64,000 bases of DNA. Source: Dehalococcoidia bacterium. Its GTDB lineage: Bacteria > Chloroflexota > Dehalococcoidia > Tepidiformales > Tepidiformaceae. The notes beneath the pieces were generated by a model. It saw only the letters and a program-made list of their open reading frames with translations, had not been told where the DNA came from and did no database searches. The position numbers were made by a program, and so were the translations under genes. Location of the stretch: the NCBI GenBank assembly GCA_003104995.1, contig PQAO01000026.1, forward strand, positions 124,001 through 188,000. The letters run 5' to 3'. Shown here piece after piece: positions 56,229 through 63,681 of the stretch. Every line of letters begins with the position of its first letter. The first letter of the stretch is position 1.

Positions 56229-57424
56229 GTGTGGTAGTCCGCGTTGATGGAGACGTACTCAGCCGAGAGGTCGCAGCCCCAGCCCGTGGCCTCGCCACCA
56301 CCCGCGCCGAGGTCTGCCTCAATCACGATGGTGTCGCCCTTCATGGCTTCCGAAAGCCGCGCGGGGTCGAACTCTGTTGGCCGTTCCCGCTCGAACACGC
56401 GCACACCGCAGATGCCGATGGTCACCCCGGGCTCATGTACCGTGAGGCCGGACCGGCCGATGACAGCCGCGATCCTTCCCCAGTTAGGATCGGCCCCGTG
56501 AATGGCGGACTTCAGCAGGTACGAGGTGCTGAGGAGGCGCACGAGCGCGCGCGCTTCTGCTGTAGTCGCTCCACCGGTGACGCGGAACTCAACCAGCTTC
56601 GTCGCACCCTCGCCGTCGCGGGCGATCTCCTTCGCCAGGTACACACAGAGCGCGCCGAGCGCGCCGCGGAAGCCGTCCGCGAGAGGTGAACCTTCGGAGA
56701 TCGTCTCGCCACCCGCGGCGCCGTTCGCGAACAACAGCACCGTATCGCTCGGGCTGGTATCGCCATCGACGGAGACCAGGTTGAATGACCGGTCCACGGC
56801 CTCGCTGAGAGCCTGCTGGAGGAACGGTTGGTCGACCGGCGCGTCCGTCGTCAGGAAGGCGAGCATCGTCGCCATATCCGGGTGAATCATCCCCGAACCC
56901 TTGCAGCATCCACCCAGGGTGTAGGGCCCGAACCGCACCGAGCCGCGCTTTGCTCGCGTGTCGGTGGTCATGATGGCGCGCGAAAACGGCTCCCCCCCCG
57001 ACGGCGACATCTCGACAGCGGCGATTCCGCGCTCGAGCTTATCCATTGGCAGGTAGTGGCCGATGACGCCGGTGCTGCACACGAGCACCTCTTCTGGCGC
57101 GATGCCGAGCTTCTGGCCCGTGAGAGCGGTCATTCTCAGGCCATCCTCGATTCCGCGTTGCCCCGTGCTGGAGTTCGCCACCCCGGCGTTCACGACCACC
57201 GCGCGCGCGGGCCCTGCCGCCAGTCTCGCCCGGTTGATGTCGACCGAAGCCGAGTGCAAGACGTTCTTCGTGTAGGTCGCCGCGACGGTGCACGGCAGCC
57301 CGGAGGCGAGGACCCCAACGTCCAGCTTCCCCTCGCCATAGGTCTTGACGCCGGCATACGTTGCTCCGGCGAGGAACCCGCGAGGGGAGGTCGCGTGTCC
57401 GTCGGGGTCCACCTCCGCGGTCAC
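56225..57424 (-). CDS. argJ: bifunctional ornithine acetyltransferase/N-acetylglutamate synthase
   Basis: The 399-residue protein has the self-cleavage site in HPDMATMLAF, where Thr becomes the N-terminal nucleophile of the beta chain. It also has VVVNAGVANSSTGQRGIED and AIHGADPNWGRIAAVIGRSG. It recycles the acetyl group in the cyclic arginine pathway. A GTG start (57422-57424) overlaps the argC stop, and its own stop overlaps argB. Confidence 0.94.
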   Translation of the reverse strand: MTAEVDPDGHATSPRGFLAGATYAGVKTYGEGKLDVGVLASGLPCTVAATYTKNVLHSASVDINRARLAAGPARAVVVNAGVANSSTGQRGIEDGLRMTALTGQKLGIAPEEVLVCSTGVIGHYLPMDKLERGIAAVEMSPSGGEPFSRAIMTTDTRAKRGSVRFGPYTLGGCCKGSGMIHPDMATMLAFLTTDAPVDQPFLQQALSEAVDRSFNLVSVDGDTSPSDTVLLFANGAAGGETISEGSPLADGFRGALGALCVYLAKEIARDGEGATKLVEFRVTGGATTAEARALVRLLSTSYLLKSAIHGADPNWGRIAAVIGRSGLTVHEPGVTIGICGVRVFERERPTEFDPARLSEAMKGDTIVIEADLGAGGGEATGWGCDLSAEYVSINADYHT

Positions 57425-58452
57425 GGGTACACCGCCGGGAGGTCCAGCCCCGCGGTCTGCTCGATGCCGAGCATCAGGTTCATGTTCTCGATGGCCTGGC
57501 CCGCCGCGCCCTTGCCGAGGTTATCCAGGACTCCTACCGCGACCAGCATCCCATTGCGCTCGTCGACAGCCGGGTGGACGAAGCACATGTTCGTCCCAAG
57601 GGTGTGTTTCGTGTGGGGAGGGGCATCGACAACGCGGGTGAACGGCGCTGACCGGTAGAAGTCGCGGTAGACCTCCAGCACTTCGGCCTTCGTCACCGCC
57701 CGGACGAGCGGGGCGTAGCAGGTGGCGTGGATCCCACGTGTCATCGGTACCAGGTGCGGGACGAAGGTGACACGAGGCGCCCGCGCCTCACCCAGTCCGG
57801 CGAGTTCCTGCTGGATCTCAGGCTGGTGGTTGTGGTTGGCGATCTTGTAGGCAGAAACGTCCTCGTTGACTTCTGCATAGGCGAAGCCGCCTCCCGAACC
57901 GCGGCCGGCGCCGGAGACCCCGGACTTCGCATCGACCACGATCTGGCCCGTCACGAGGCCCGCGGCAACCGCGGGAGCCAGCGCCAGCAGCGACGCTGCC
58001 GGGTAACAGCCGGGATTCGCGACCAGGCGCGCCGCCGAGATCCGCTCGCGGTTAAGTTCGGGCAATCCGTAGACCGCCTCGGAAAGGAGCTCCGGAGCGG
58101 GGTGTGGCTGGCCGCCGCTCATCCACTCCTCGAACGCGCCCGGTTCGCGAAGGCGGAAATCCGCCGCGATGTCGACCACTTTCACGCCGGCGTGCACGAA
58201 AGGCGCGCACGCTGCCGCGCTCGCAGCCGTCGGCAGCGAGGAGAACACGACATCCACACTCTCCTGGATCTCGTCGGTGATTGGGAAGTCGCCGTAGATG
58301 GCGAGGCTCGGAAATGCGTCGCCGAGACGCTGGCCGGCGAGGGAACGGCCGGTCGCGGCGACGACCCGCGCCTCCGGGTGCTTCCAGAGCAGGCGTGCCG
58401 CCTCCATGCCCGCGTATCCGGTGACGTTGATGATGCCGATGCGGTAACTCAC
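57421..58452 (-). CDS. argC: N-acetyl-gamma-glutamyl-phosphate reductase
   Basis: The 343-residue enzyme has an NAD(P)-binding start YRIGIINVTGYAGMEAARLL and catalytic Cys149 in VANPGCYPAAS, with HNHQPEIQQEL further on. It reduces acetylglutamyl phosphate. GTG 58450-58452 is chosen at the conserved N-terminus; CACAAT lies 6 nt upstream, fitting a leaderless start. A perfect TGTGA-N6-TCACA palindrome lies about 47 bp upstream. It is the first gene of argC-argJ-argB. Confidence 0.93.
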   Translation of the reverse strand: MSYRIGIINVTGYAGMEAARLLWKHPEARVVAATGRSLAGQRLGDAFPSLAIYGDFPITDEIQESVDVVFSSLPTAASAAACAPFVHAGVKVVDIAADFRLREPGAFEEWMSGGQPHPAPELLSEAVYGLPELNRERISAARLVANPGCYPAASLLALAPAVAAGLVTGQIVVDAKSGVSGAGRGSGGGFAYAEVNEDVSAYKIANHNHQPEIQQELAGLGEARAPRVTFVPHLVPMTRGIHATCYAPLVRAVTKAEVLEVYRDFYRSAPFTRVVDAPPHTKHTLGTNMCFVHPAVDERNGMLVAVGVLDNLGKGAAGQAIENMNLMLGIEQTAGLDLPAVYP

Positions 58453-58458
58453 CGTGAA

Positions 58459-58464
58459 ATTGTG
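58459..58464 (-). promoter_or_regulatory. candidate -10 box of argC
   Basis: On the minus strand CACAAT is followed by 6 nt (TTCACG) and GTG 58452. It is the C-first variant of the leaderless hexamer. Confidence 0.35.
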
Positions 58465-58491
58465 GACGTCCGGGCTCGACAAAGCCACCTC

Positions 58492-58507
58492 TGTGAAGCA
58501 GTTCACA
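58492..58507. promoter_or_regulatory. perfect CRP/FNR-type palindrome between argC and the MBL gene
   Basis: TGTGA-AGCAGT-TCACA matches the CRP consensus at all ten positions, and the symmetry extends to TGTGAA/TTCACA. It is centred about 47 bp before the argC start and 63 bp before the MBL-fold start, positions typical of class II and class I activation if both transcripts are leaderless. Confidence 0.55.
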
Positions 58508-58549
58508 TTCCGGCGCCGCAAACAGGCCCGATCGTAGGCGCGAAACCAG

Positions 58550-58555
58550 TAGAGT
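58550..58555 (+). promoter_or_regulatory. -10 box of a leaderless promoter for the MBL-fold gene
   Basis: TAGAGT is followed by 7 nt (AGCTCCC) and GTG 58563, with no Shine-Dalgarno. Confidence 0.5.
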
Positions 58556-58562
58556 AGCTCCC

Positions 58563-59294
58563 GTGAGCGACCTCGAGCTGCGGTTTATCGGGACAGGAAA
58601 CGCTTTCGCCCCGGGCGGTCTCTGCTGGAATGGGTTCGTCGTAGACGAACGCTTCCTGTTCGAAGCGCCGCCCCAGGCGCTCCAGTCGTTGAACCGGCTG
58701 GGCCTGGATGCGAACGCGCTGGAAGCGGTGGTCATCAGCCACCATCACGGCGATCACTTCCTGGGGCTGCCGTTCCTCCTCCTCCAGTGGAAGTACTACG
58801 GGCGCCGGAATCCCGTCACGATCGTCGGGCCACCGGGGACCCGCGAACTGGCATCCGGCATCGCACTGAAGGTGTACCCCGGCATCTTCGACATCAAGTA
58901 CGAAATCAACTGGGTTGAGGCGAATTCGGGTGACCGTGTCGCTGTGGCCGGGCTCGAACTGGAAGCGTTGGCCGTCAAGCACGACCGGCGGCTCTCGGGA
59001 TCGCTCGGATTCAATGCGACGCTCGGTGGCCGCAAGTTCGCCTACACCGGCGACACCGCGATGTGCGACGCGGTACGCGATATGGCCCGTCACGCCGAAG
59101 TCCTCGTGAGCGAGTGTGCCTCGCGCTCCGACGTTCTCGACATCCATATGAACCTGGTCGACGACATCCCAATGGTCCGGGCCGCTATGGCCCCGGACGC
59201 GCAGCTGGTGCTGACGCACCTTACGCCGGAGGTCACGGCCGAAGGCCTGGCGAACACCACGATTGCGGAAGACCTGGCACGCTATCGTTTCTGA
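58563..59294 (+). CDS. MBL-fold metallohydrolase (RNase Z-like)
   Basis: The 243-residue protein has the metal site SHHHGDH (59-65), TGDTAMCDAV and SECASRSDVLDIHMN, with a C-terminal LTHLTPEV. It opens with the RNase Z-like FIGTGNAFAPGG. RNase Z/arylsulfatase-type members cut tRNA tails or hydrolyse esters; which applies is not clear, and the exosite arm of RNase Z is not evident. GTG 58563 fits a leaderless start. It is divergent from argC. Confidence 0.85.
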   Translation: MSDLELRFIGTGNAFAPGGLCWNGFVVDERFLFEAPPQALQSLNRLGLDANALEAVVISHHHGDHFLGLPFLLLQWKYYGRRNPVTIVGPPGTRELASGIALKVYPGIFDIKYEINWVEANSGDRVAVAGLELEALAVKHDRRLSGSLGFNATLGGRKFAYTGDTAMCDAVRDMARHAEVLVSECASRSDVLDIHMNLVDDIPMVRAAMAPDAQLVLTHLTPEVTAEGLANTTIAEDLARYRF

Positions 59295-59319
59295 CACTGG
59301 CATGCCCCCGGCTTCCCGG

Positions 59320-59325
59320 TAGAAT
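59320..59325 (+). promoter_or_regulatory. -10 box for the thiolase-like gene
   Basis: TAGAAT precedes a short leader containing GGAGGG, 22 nt before ATG 59347. It shows that led and leaderless promoters coexist here. Confidence 0.45.
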
Positions 59326-59346
59326 CGGGCGCGGAGGGACTGCTGC

Positions 59347-60537
59347 ATGGGACATCCGTTGCGTGGCGCCGCTGCCATTACCGGGCTCGGCATGACGCCG
59401 ATGGGCCGGATCTACAAGTCGACCACGGAACTGGCGGCCGACGCGACGCGGGCCGCGCTCGCCGACGCCGGACTGCGGAAAGACCAGGTCGACGGCCTCC
59501 TCATCAACGCTGGCATCACGGGGACAACGGGCGGCGGGCTCACGCTGGGACTCCAGAACTACATGGGCATGCAGAACCTGCGCCTGCTCAACCATATGAA
59601 CGCGGCCGGTTCGACCGCGGCGCAGATGGTCCAGTACGCGGCACTTGCCATCTCCGCGGGGATGGCCAACCACGTGCTCTGCGTATTCGCCGATGCGCCA
59701 CTCCGCGAAGGGAGTTCAGCGGGGGCGGCCTATGGTGGCGCCGCGCGAAACCCGCAACGCCCGCGCGGCATGTCCGGGCTGTATGCGGCGGCGGGCTACT
59801 TCGGGGCGAACACGCCATACGCCCTCGCCGCACGGCGGCACATGGCCGAGTACGGCACAACGCAGGACCAGCTGGGCATCATCGCGGTCGGACAGCGGGA
59901 GTGGGCGACGATGAGCCCGCTCGCGCAGCTGCGCAGCCCCATCACGCTGGAGGACTACCACAACTCCCGCTGGATTATCGAGCCGCTCCACCTGCTCGAC
60001 TGTTGCCTGGTCTCGAACGGCGCCGTAGCGGTCGTTGTCAGCAGCGCCGCTGCGGCAAGGGAGATGCCCCAGCCGCCGGTCTACGTGCTCGGCATGGGCC
60101 AGGGCCACCCGGGCGATACAGGGCGGACGGGTGCGGAGTGGGAAACGCAGACCGGCGCCCAGCTTGCGGCGAAAACCGCCTATGCCATGGCCGGCGCCGG
60201 CCCGGCGGATATCGATGTCTGCCAGATCTACGACTGCTATACCTACACCGTGCTGGTCACCCTCGAGGACTACGGGTTCTGCCAGAAGGGCGAAGGCGGG
60301 CCGTTCGTGGAGGACGGAAAGCTCGGCCCGGGCGGCTCACTGCCCACCAACACGGGGGGCGGCGAGCTCTCCGGCTACTACATGTGGGGCATGACGCCGC
60401 TCAGCGAGGGCATCATCCAGGCCCGCGGACAGGGCGGGGAGCGCCAGGTCGCCAAGCACGACACCGTGCTCGTGACCGGAAACGGGGGCAGCCTGAGCTA
60501 TCACGCCTGCCTCATCCTGAGCCCGCACGCGAATTGA
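59347..60537 (+). CDS. thiolase-like protein lacking the usual catalytic Cys
   Basis: The 396-residue protein has a thiolase fold: ITGLGMTPMGR, HMNAAGSTAAQMVQYAALAI, QIYDCYTYTVLVTLEDYGFC and NTGGGELSGYYMWGM. At the usual CASG nucleophile the sequence is NAAGS, so classic thiolysis is unlikely. Such SCP2-thiolase-like proteins often work with a zinc-ribbon OB-fold partner, for example in steroid side-chain retro-aldol cleavage (established for Ltp2-type). That partner is the next gene. ATG 59347 follows GGAGGG. Confidence 0.85.
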   Translation: MGHPLRGAAAITGLGMTPMGRIYKSTTELAADATRAALADAGLRKDQVDGLLINAGITGTTGGGLTLGLQNYMGMQNLRLLNHMNAAGSTAAQMVQYAALAISAGMANHVLCVFADAPLREGSSAGAAYGGAARNPQRPRGMSGLYAAAGYFGANTPYALAARRHMAEYGTTQDQLGIIAVGQREWATMSPLAQLRSPITLEDYHNSRWIIEPLHLLDCCLVSNGAVAVVVSSAAAAREMPQPPVYVLGMGQGHPGDTGRTGAEWETQTGAQLAAKTAYAMAGAGPADIDVCQIYDCYTYTVLVTLEDYGFCQKGEGGPFVEDGKLGPGGSLPTNTGGGELSGYYMWGMTPLSEGIIQARGQGGERQVAKHDTVLVTGNGGSLSYHACLILSPHAN

Positions 60538-60548
60538 GGAGCCAGACC

Positions 60549-60953
60549 ATGACTGAGACCGCGATCCCGAAACCGCTCCCCGAAGCCGACGAAACCTCCG
60601 GCCCGTTCTTCGAAGGGGCGATGGAAGGCCGGCTGATGCTGATGCGCTGCAGCGATTGCGGCACCTGGCGCCTGCCTTCTCGCCAGCATTGCGACGCGTG
60701 CCTCTCTCCAAACTTCACGTGGGAGCAGGGCAGCGGACGCGGCACTGTGCGCACCTTCGGGATCATGCACCAGCGCTACCACCCGGGGTTTCAGAACCCC
60801 TACAACGTAACCATCGTGGAGCTCGAAGAGGGCCCCCGCCTCCCGACCAACATGGTCGGGATCGCCGACGACCAGATCCGCGTGGGCATGGCCGTGGTGG
60901 TCGAGTTCGAGCAGCACGAGGATGTGGCGCTGCCAAAATTCCGCCCGGCCTAG
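60549..60953 (+). CDS. zinc-ribbon OB-fold (DUF35) partner of the thiolase-like protein
   Basis: The 134-residue protein has an N-terminal rubredoxin-like zinc ribbon (RCSDCG...HCDAC) and a C-terminal OB fold (YHPGFQNPYNVTIVELEEG, PTNMVGIADDQIRVG). DUF35 proteins bind acyl-CoA and complement thiolase-like or MaoC-like enzymes. GAGGAG lies about 9 nt before ATG 60549, and the gene begins 11 nt after the thiolase-like stop, so the two form an operon. Confidence 0.88.
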   Translation: MTETAIPKPLPEADETSGPFFEGAMEGRLMLMRCSDCGTWRLPSRQHCDACLSPNFTWEQGSGRGTVRTFGIMHQRYHPGFQNPYNVTIVELEEGPRLPTNMVGIADDQIRVGMAVVVEFEQHEDVALPKFRPA

Positions 60954-60995
60954 AGTCCATTCCGAGCAAGTTACTCATTATGGCAAGTTTTGGCC

Positions 60996-61009
60996 TTGAC
61001 AGTTGACAG
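60996..61009. repeat. tandem TTGACAG repeat
   Basis: Two direct 7-bp copies of TTGACAG lie in an AT-rich stretch before the glyoxalase-like gene. Each contains a consensus -35 hexamer, but no -10 box sits at 16-18 nt. It may be an operator. Confidence 0.35.
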
Positions 61010-61048
61010 TTAGTTATCTTCGGAAGGAACGGGGGCGCAGGAAGGCAG

Positions 61049-61453
61049 TTGGAACCTGGAACAAGCTTCGCAATCACCCTCTGGGCGACCGATGTCTACG
61101 CGGTGGCTGACTTCTTGCAGGCCGTTGCCGGGGCGGAAGTGCGGCAGCGTCACCCCGGGTTTGCGGCGCTTTCGGTGGGCGGAGTCGACCTCCAGGTGCA
61201 TGACGACGAGAGCTACCGGGGCCATCCGTGGTACGAGGCCCTCGCGAAAGAAGGCGTCGCGCGCGGGATTGGGGCCGAGCTCAGGATTCGCGTGAACGAT
61301 GTACAGGAGTCCTACCGCGAAGCGCTGAGGCGGGGCGCCCAGGCGATCGCGGCCCCGTACGAGTTCGAGCGTGCGGTCGAATGCCAGGTGCTCGGCCCCG
61401 ATGGTTATGTGCTGTGTCTATGGCAGGCATGGGAGTCTTCGACGCCGGACTGA
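61049..61453 (+). CDS. glyoxalase/bleomycin-resistance-fold protein
   Basis: The 134-residue protein has a VOC-fold pattern: TLWATDVYAVADFLQAVAGA, AALSVGGVDLQVHDD, GAELRIRVNDVQESYREALR and a late VECQVLGPDGYVLCLWQA. Metal ligands are not fully obvious, so a ligand-binding role is possible. TTG 61049 is used as the start, with GGAAGG 3-8 nt upstream; the weak start codon lowers certainty of the exact N-terminus. Confidence 0.75.
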   Translation: MEPGTSFAITLWATDVYAVADFLQAVAGAEVRQRHPGFAALSVGGVDLQVHDDESYRGHPWYEALAKEGVARGIGAELRIRVNDVQESYREALRRGAQAIAAPYEFERAVECQVLGPDGYVLCLWQAWESSTPD

Positions 61454-61492
61454 AATTTTCATATTTGTAACAAAACTCGGCGGTTCATCTGC

Positions 61493-61523
61493 TACGATAT
61501 TTGTGAAAGTAGTCACATTCACA
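61493..61523 (+). promoter_or_regulatory. extended -10 promoter overlapping a perfect CRP/FNR-type palindrome
   Basis: TGC-TACGAT (extended -10, hexamer 61493-61498) is followed at 61502-61517 by TGTGA-AAGTAG-TCACA, a ten-of-ten CRP-consensus match. A further TTCACA reaches 61523. The palindrome would cover the transcription start, fitting repression of the 65-residue gene. Confidence 0.55.
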
Positions 61524-61540
61524 GAGGAGTCGCCGCAACC

Positions 61541-61738
61541 ATGCTTTATGATCTCGTTTCGCTCTCCATCGTCGTGCCTCACGGCGACCCAACCCCGGAA
61601 GCCAAGTTCCGGGAGGAGTTCTACAACACGCCCGAGCCGGAGGCTCCCAAGCCGGAAGCCACGGACCCACAGCTCACCGAGAACTCGCGCGCGCTGCGCG
61701 AGCAGGTGATCGCCCGCGTGGCCCACTTCTTCGGATAG
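61541..61738 (+). CDS. 65-residue orphan protein
   Basis: The product starts MLYDLVSLSIVVPHGDPTPE. It has a Pro/Glu-rich middle (NTPEPEAPKPEATDP) and a helical C-terminus (LREQVIARVAHFFG). GAGGAG lies about 12 nt before ATG 61541. The promoter region is AT-rich, unlike the rest of the window, and carries a CRP-type site. I know no family for it. It lies between a glyoxalase-like gene and a decayed recombinase beside a tRNA, so it may be cargo of a lost element. Confidence 0.55.
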   Translation: MLYDLVSLSIVVPHGDPTPEAKFREEFYNTPEPEAPKPEATDPQLTENSRALREQVIARVAHFFG

Positions 61739-61861
61739 GCACCTGCCAGAGTAGTCGCGAGCGGACGTGACTGGCTGTCTTCGAGGCGTTTGCCGTCCCG
61801 GATGGTCCCTAATCCGAGCGCGCGATGCCGCGGCCGTGTTTACGATCGGCCTATCCGCGCA

Positions 61862-61973
61862 GTGAACGCAAACACGGCGACGACCCTGAGCATCTACGCG
61901 CACGCGGTCCCGGACCTGGCTGCAGGCCGCCGCAGATGCCCTGGGCACGGTACCCGCCGCGTCGAGCCAGTGA
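61862..61973 (+). pseudogene. C-terminal remnant of a tyrosine recombinase
   Basis: One frame reads TATTLSIYAHAVPDL, matching the catalytic Tyr region of phage-type integrases (T-L-x-x-Y-x-H). A one-base deletion then shifts to a frame reading QAAADALGTVPAASSQ and a stop at 61971-61973, which continues the usual end of such proteins. No upstream catalytic domain remains. It lies 80 nt from the 3' end of tRNA-Leu, the expected integrase position. The 120 bp before it (61739-61861) hold nothing I recognise. Confidence 0.45.
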
Positions 61974-62052
61974 ACGGGTCAGCATAGGGGTCGAGCCGGA
62001 TGATCGGGGTGGGGTGGACTCGGGCCGCTCACCCGATTCTGAATCTGAAAAC

Positions 62053-62139
62053 TGGTGCCGAAGGTGGGATTCGAACCCACACGAGCTTGTGGCTCAGCGG
62101 TTTTTGAGACCGCCGCGTCTGCCATTCCGCCACTTCGGC
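62053..62139 (-). tRNA. tRNA-Leu(CAA)
   Basis: On the minus strand the acceptor stem GCCGAAG/CTTCGGC, a type II variable arm (TGAGCCACAAGCTCG) and T arm GGGTTCGAATCCC are intact. The anticodon stem-loop GCGGT-CTCAAAA-ACCGC gives anticodon CAA (reads UUG). CCA is encoded at 62053-62055. The 3' end faces the recombinase remnant. Confidence 0.95.
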
Positions 62140-62389
62140 CAGTACAGCCCATCATACGGGTTGCGCGCTCAACGGGCCGGTCGATACGCGCCAGGGAGAG
62201 CTCCGGGGGCGACCGGGCGGCGGGACGCCCGCGGCGGAACCAGGGCGGCCGGGTGGCCGCGATGTCTCCGAGAACGCCGGTCATCATCGGTCGTGATACT
62301 GTTCCTCTGGTGACCGGATATATCGTCATCTAACGCTGGCGTGTCTCCGGGGCGAACCCCCTACCGACAGCCAGGGGTGAGTGGGCGCT
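62140..62389. other. intergenic region upstream of the serine-hydrolase homologue
   Basis: No gene or RNA is recognised in these 250 bp. GATACT and GGATATATC are possible -10 elements for the next gene. An ACCCC/GGGGT stem sits just before the start, with AGGGGTGAG as a possible ribosome site. Confidence 0.3.
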
Positions 62390-63433
62390 ATGCGAATTCA
62401 TCGATGGATCGGCGGGGTGACCTCGGCCACAGCCCTGCTTCTTGCCGTCACCGTTGGGAGCGGCGCTCATCCTCCGCACGCCGTCGCCGATGAGCCCGTC
62501 TCCCCGGTTTACTGCGCTCCGGATGAGCCGCCACCGGCCCCGGCCGTCAGTTTCGCGCAGACGACGACCCACATCCGCGTTTATGCAGGACTCCCCTTTC
62601 GGGTGGTTGTGCCGGGCCTTGCCTACCTCACCGGGTCGTCACCCGCTGCGCCACCCACCGAGGGCCTCAGGGAGCTGCGGGCGGCGCTCGCCCATGCGAT
62701 AGCGTCAGCCAGCACGCCCGGGGACTTCGCCTTCGCCGTTACCGACCTGCAGACCGGCGAGCACATCAGCATCCACGGCGACCGCATGCAGCGCGCTGCA
62801 TGCGTGATGAACCTCTTCGCCATCATCGCCGCGCTGCGGGACGTGCAGGCCGGGTTCTTCCCGCTGGACGACGTAGACGCGCTCATCCGCCGGACCATCT
62901 ACGCGAGCGACGCAGTCACGGGACGGGCCCTGTACGAGAAGCTCGGCGGCGGCGACATCGTGGCTGGAGTCGGGCGGGTGCGCGAGCTGCAGCGGGAGGT
63001 GATCGGGATGCGTTCGACCTCACTCGACCATCCGCCGGCGTTCCCAAACGAGTCGCTGGGACTCAGCGCTGACAACCTCATCACTGCCGATGACGCGAAC
63101 CTGGCGCTTGAGGCGCTGTACCACCGGCACCTGTTGAATGAGGAGCTCACGGCGTGGCTGATCGAGGCGATGGTCGGCGTAAAGCCGGGGCTGAACTACC
63201 TTACCGCCGCGCTTCCCGCGGAAGCGACCGTGAGCCACAAGAACGGCTTCGTTCCGCTCTGGGACGGGTACGTCGACAACGATGTGGCCATTGTGCGGTT
63301 CGGGCCGGACCGGCGGTACGCGTACGCGGTATCGTACTTTTCGGAGGCCGTCCCGGTGCAGTATGCGGACATCCCGCTCGCCCAGTTGCTGGTGCGGATG
63401 ACATGGGAGCATTTCCGCACGGCGTATCGCTGA
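62390..63433 (+). CDS. secreted class A beta-lactamase-fold protein lacking SxxK
   Basis: The 347-residue protein has a signal peptide (about 1-34, GGVTSATALLLAVTVGSGAH) and a class A serine-hydrolase fold: FAFAVTDLQTGEHISIHGDR, ACVMNLFAIIAALRDVQAG, IYASDAVTGRALYEKLGGG and VSHKNGFVPLWDGY. Where SxxK should be, the sequence is Cys138-Val-Met-Asn141. SDN is SDA and KTG is KNG. Normal acylation chemistry is unlikely; it may bind cell-wall ligands or use Cys. ATG 62390 is used; an in-frame GTG lies three codons earlier. Confidence 0.82.
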   Translation: MRIHRWIGGVTSATALLLAVTVGSGAHPPHAVADEPVSPVYCAPDEPPPAPAVSFAQTTTHIRVYAGLPFRVVVPGLAYLTGSSPAAPPTEGLRELRAALAHAIASASTPGDFAFAVTDLQTGEHISIHGDRMQRAACVMNLFAIIAALRDVQAGFFPLDDVDALIRRTIYASDAVTGRALYEKLGGGDIVAGVGRVRELQREVIGMRSTSLDHPPAFPNESLGLSADNLITADDANLALEALYHRHLLNEELTAWLIEAMVGVKPGLNYLTAALPAEATVSHKNGFVPLWDGYVDNDVAIVRFGPDRRYAYAVSYFSEAVPVQYADIPLAQLLVRMTWEHFRTAYR

Positions 63434-63473
63434 GCAGCCCGCCAGTGCGGGGCAGTGCCGCTGGGACTAAAGC

Positions 63474-63643
63474 GTGAAGGCCGCTAAGCGGATTGCAGCC
63501 GTGTTGGCCCTCGGGGGAGTTTTCGTGGGCGTTTGCTGGCGCCCGGTGCAAGGCCGTTCGTCCCTGTCGCGATCGACGCGCCGATGAGCGAGTTCACGGC
63601 ACTGGCCGGCCGGTACCCGCTGTTCCGGGTGGACCCTGCCTGA
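63474..63643 (+). pseudogene. possible frameshifted short secreted ORF
   Basis: GTG 63474 opens a signal-peptide-like frame (KAAKRIAAVLALGGVFVGV) that stops at 63587. A second frame overlapping it reads PFVPVAIDAPMSEFTALAGR and ends at 63643. Together they look like one short exported protein broken by a frameshift, but composition alone could explain this. Confidence 0.22.
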
Positions 63644-63668
63644 GGACGCGACACTCCCTGCCACCCCC

Positions 63669-63674
63669 TACAAT
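63669..63674 (+). promoter_or_regulatory. -10 box of a leaderless promoter for the ASCH-like gene
   Basis: TACAAT is followed by 7 nt (CTCGCGC) and ATG 63682, with no Shine-Dalgarno. Confidence 0.5.
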
Positions 63675-63681
63675 CTCGCGC

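Noticed and set aside
58453-58521. N-terminal extension of argC beginning with TTG and three Arg codons, as an arginine leader
   Set aside because: The frame runs into argC without a stop, so it is not a leader peptide, and homology begins only at GTG 58452.
62330-62389. Possible c-di-AMP (ydaO) riboswitch before the serine-hydrolase homologue
   Set aside because: CCGACAGC and GGGGTGA are present but in the wrong order and too close together, and the pairing helices are missing.
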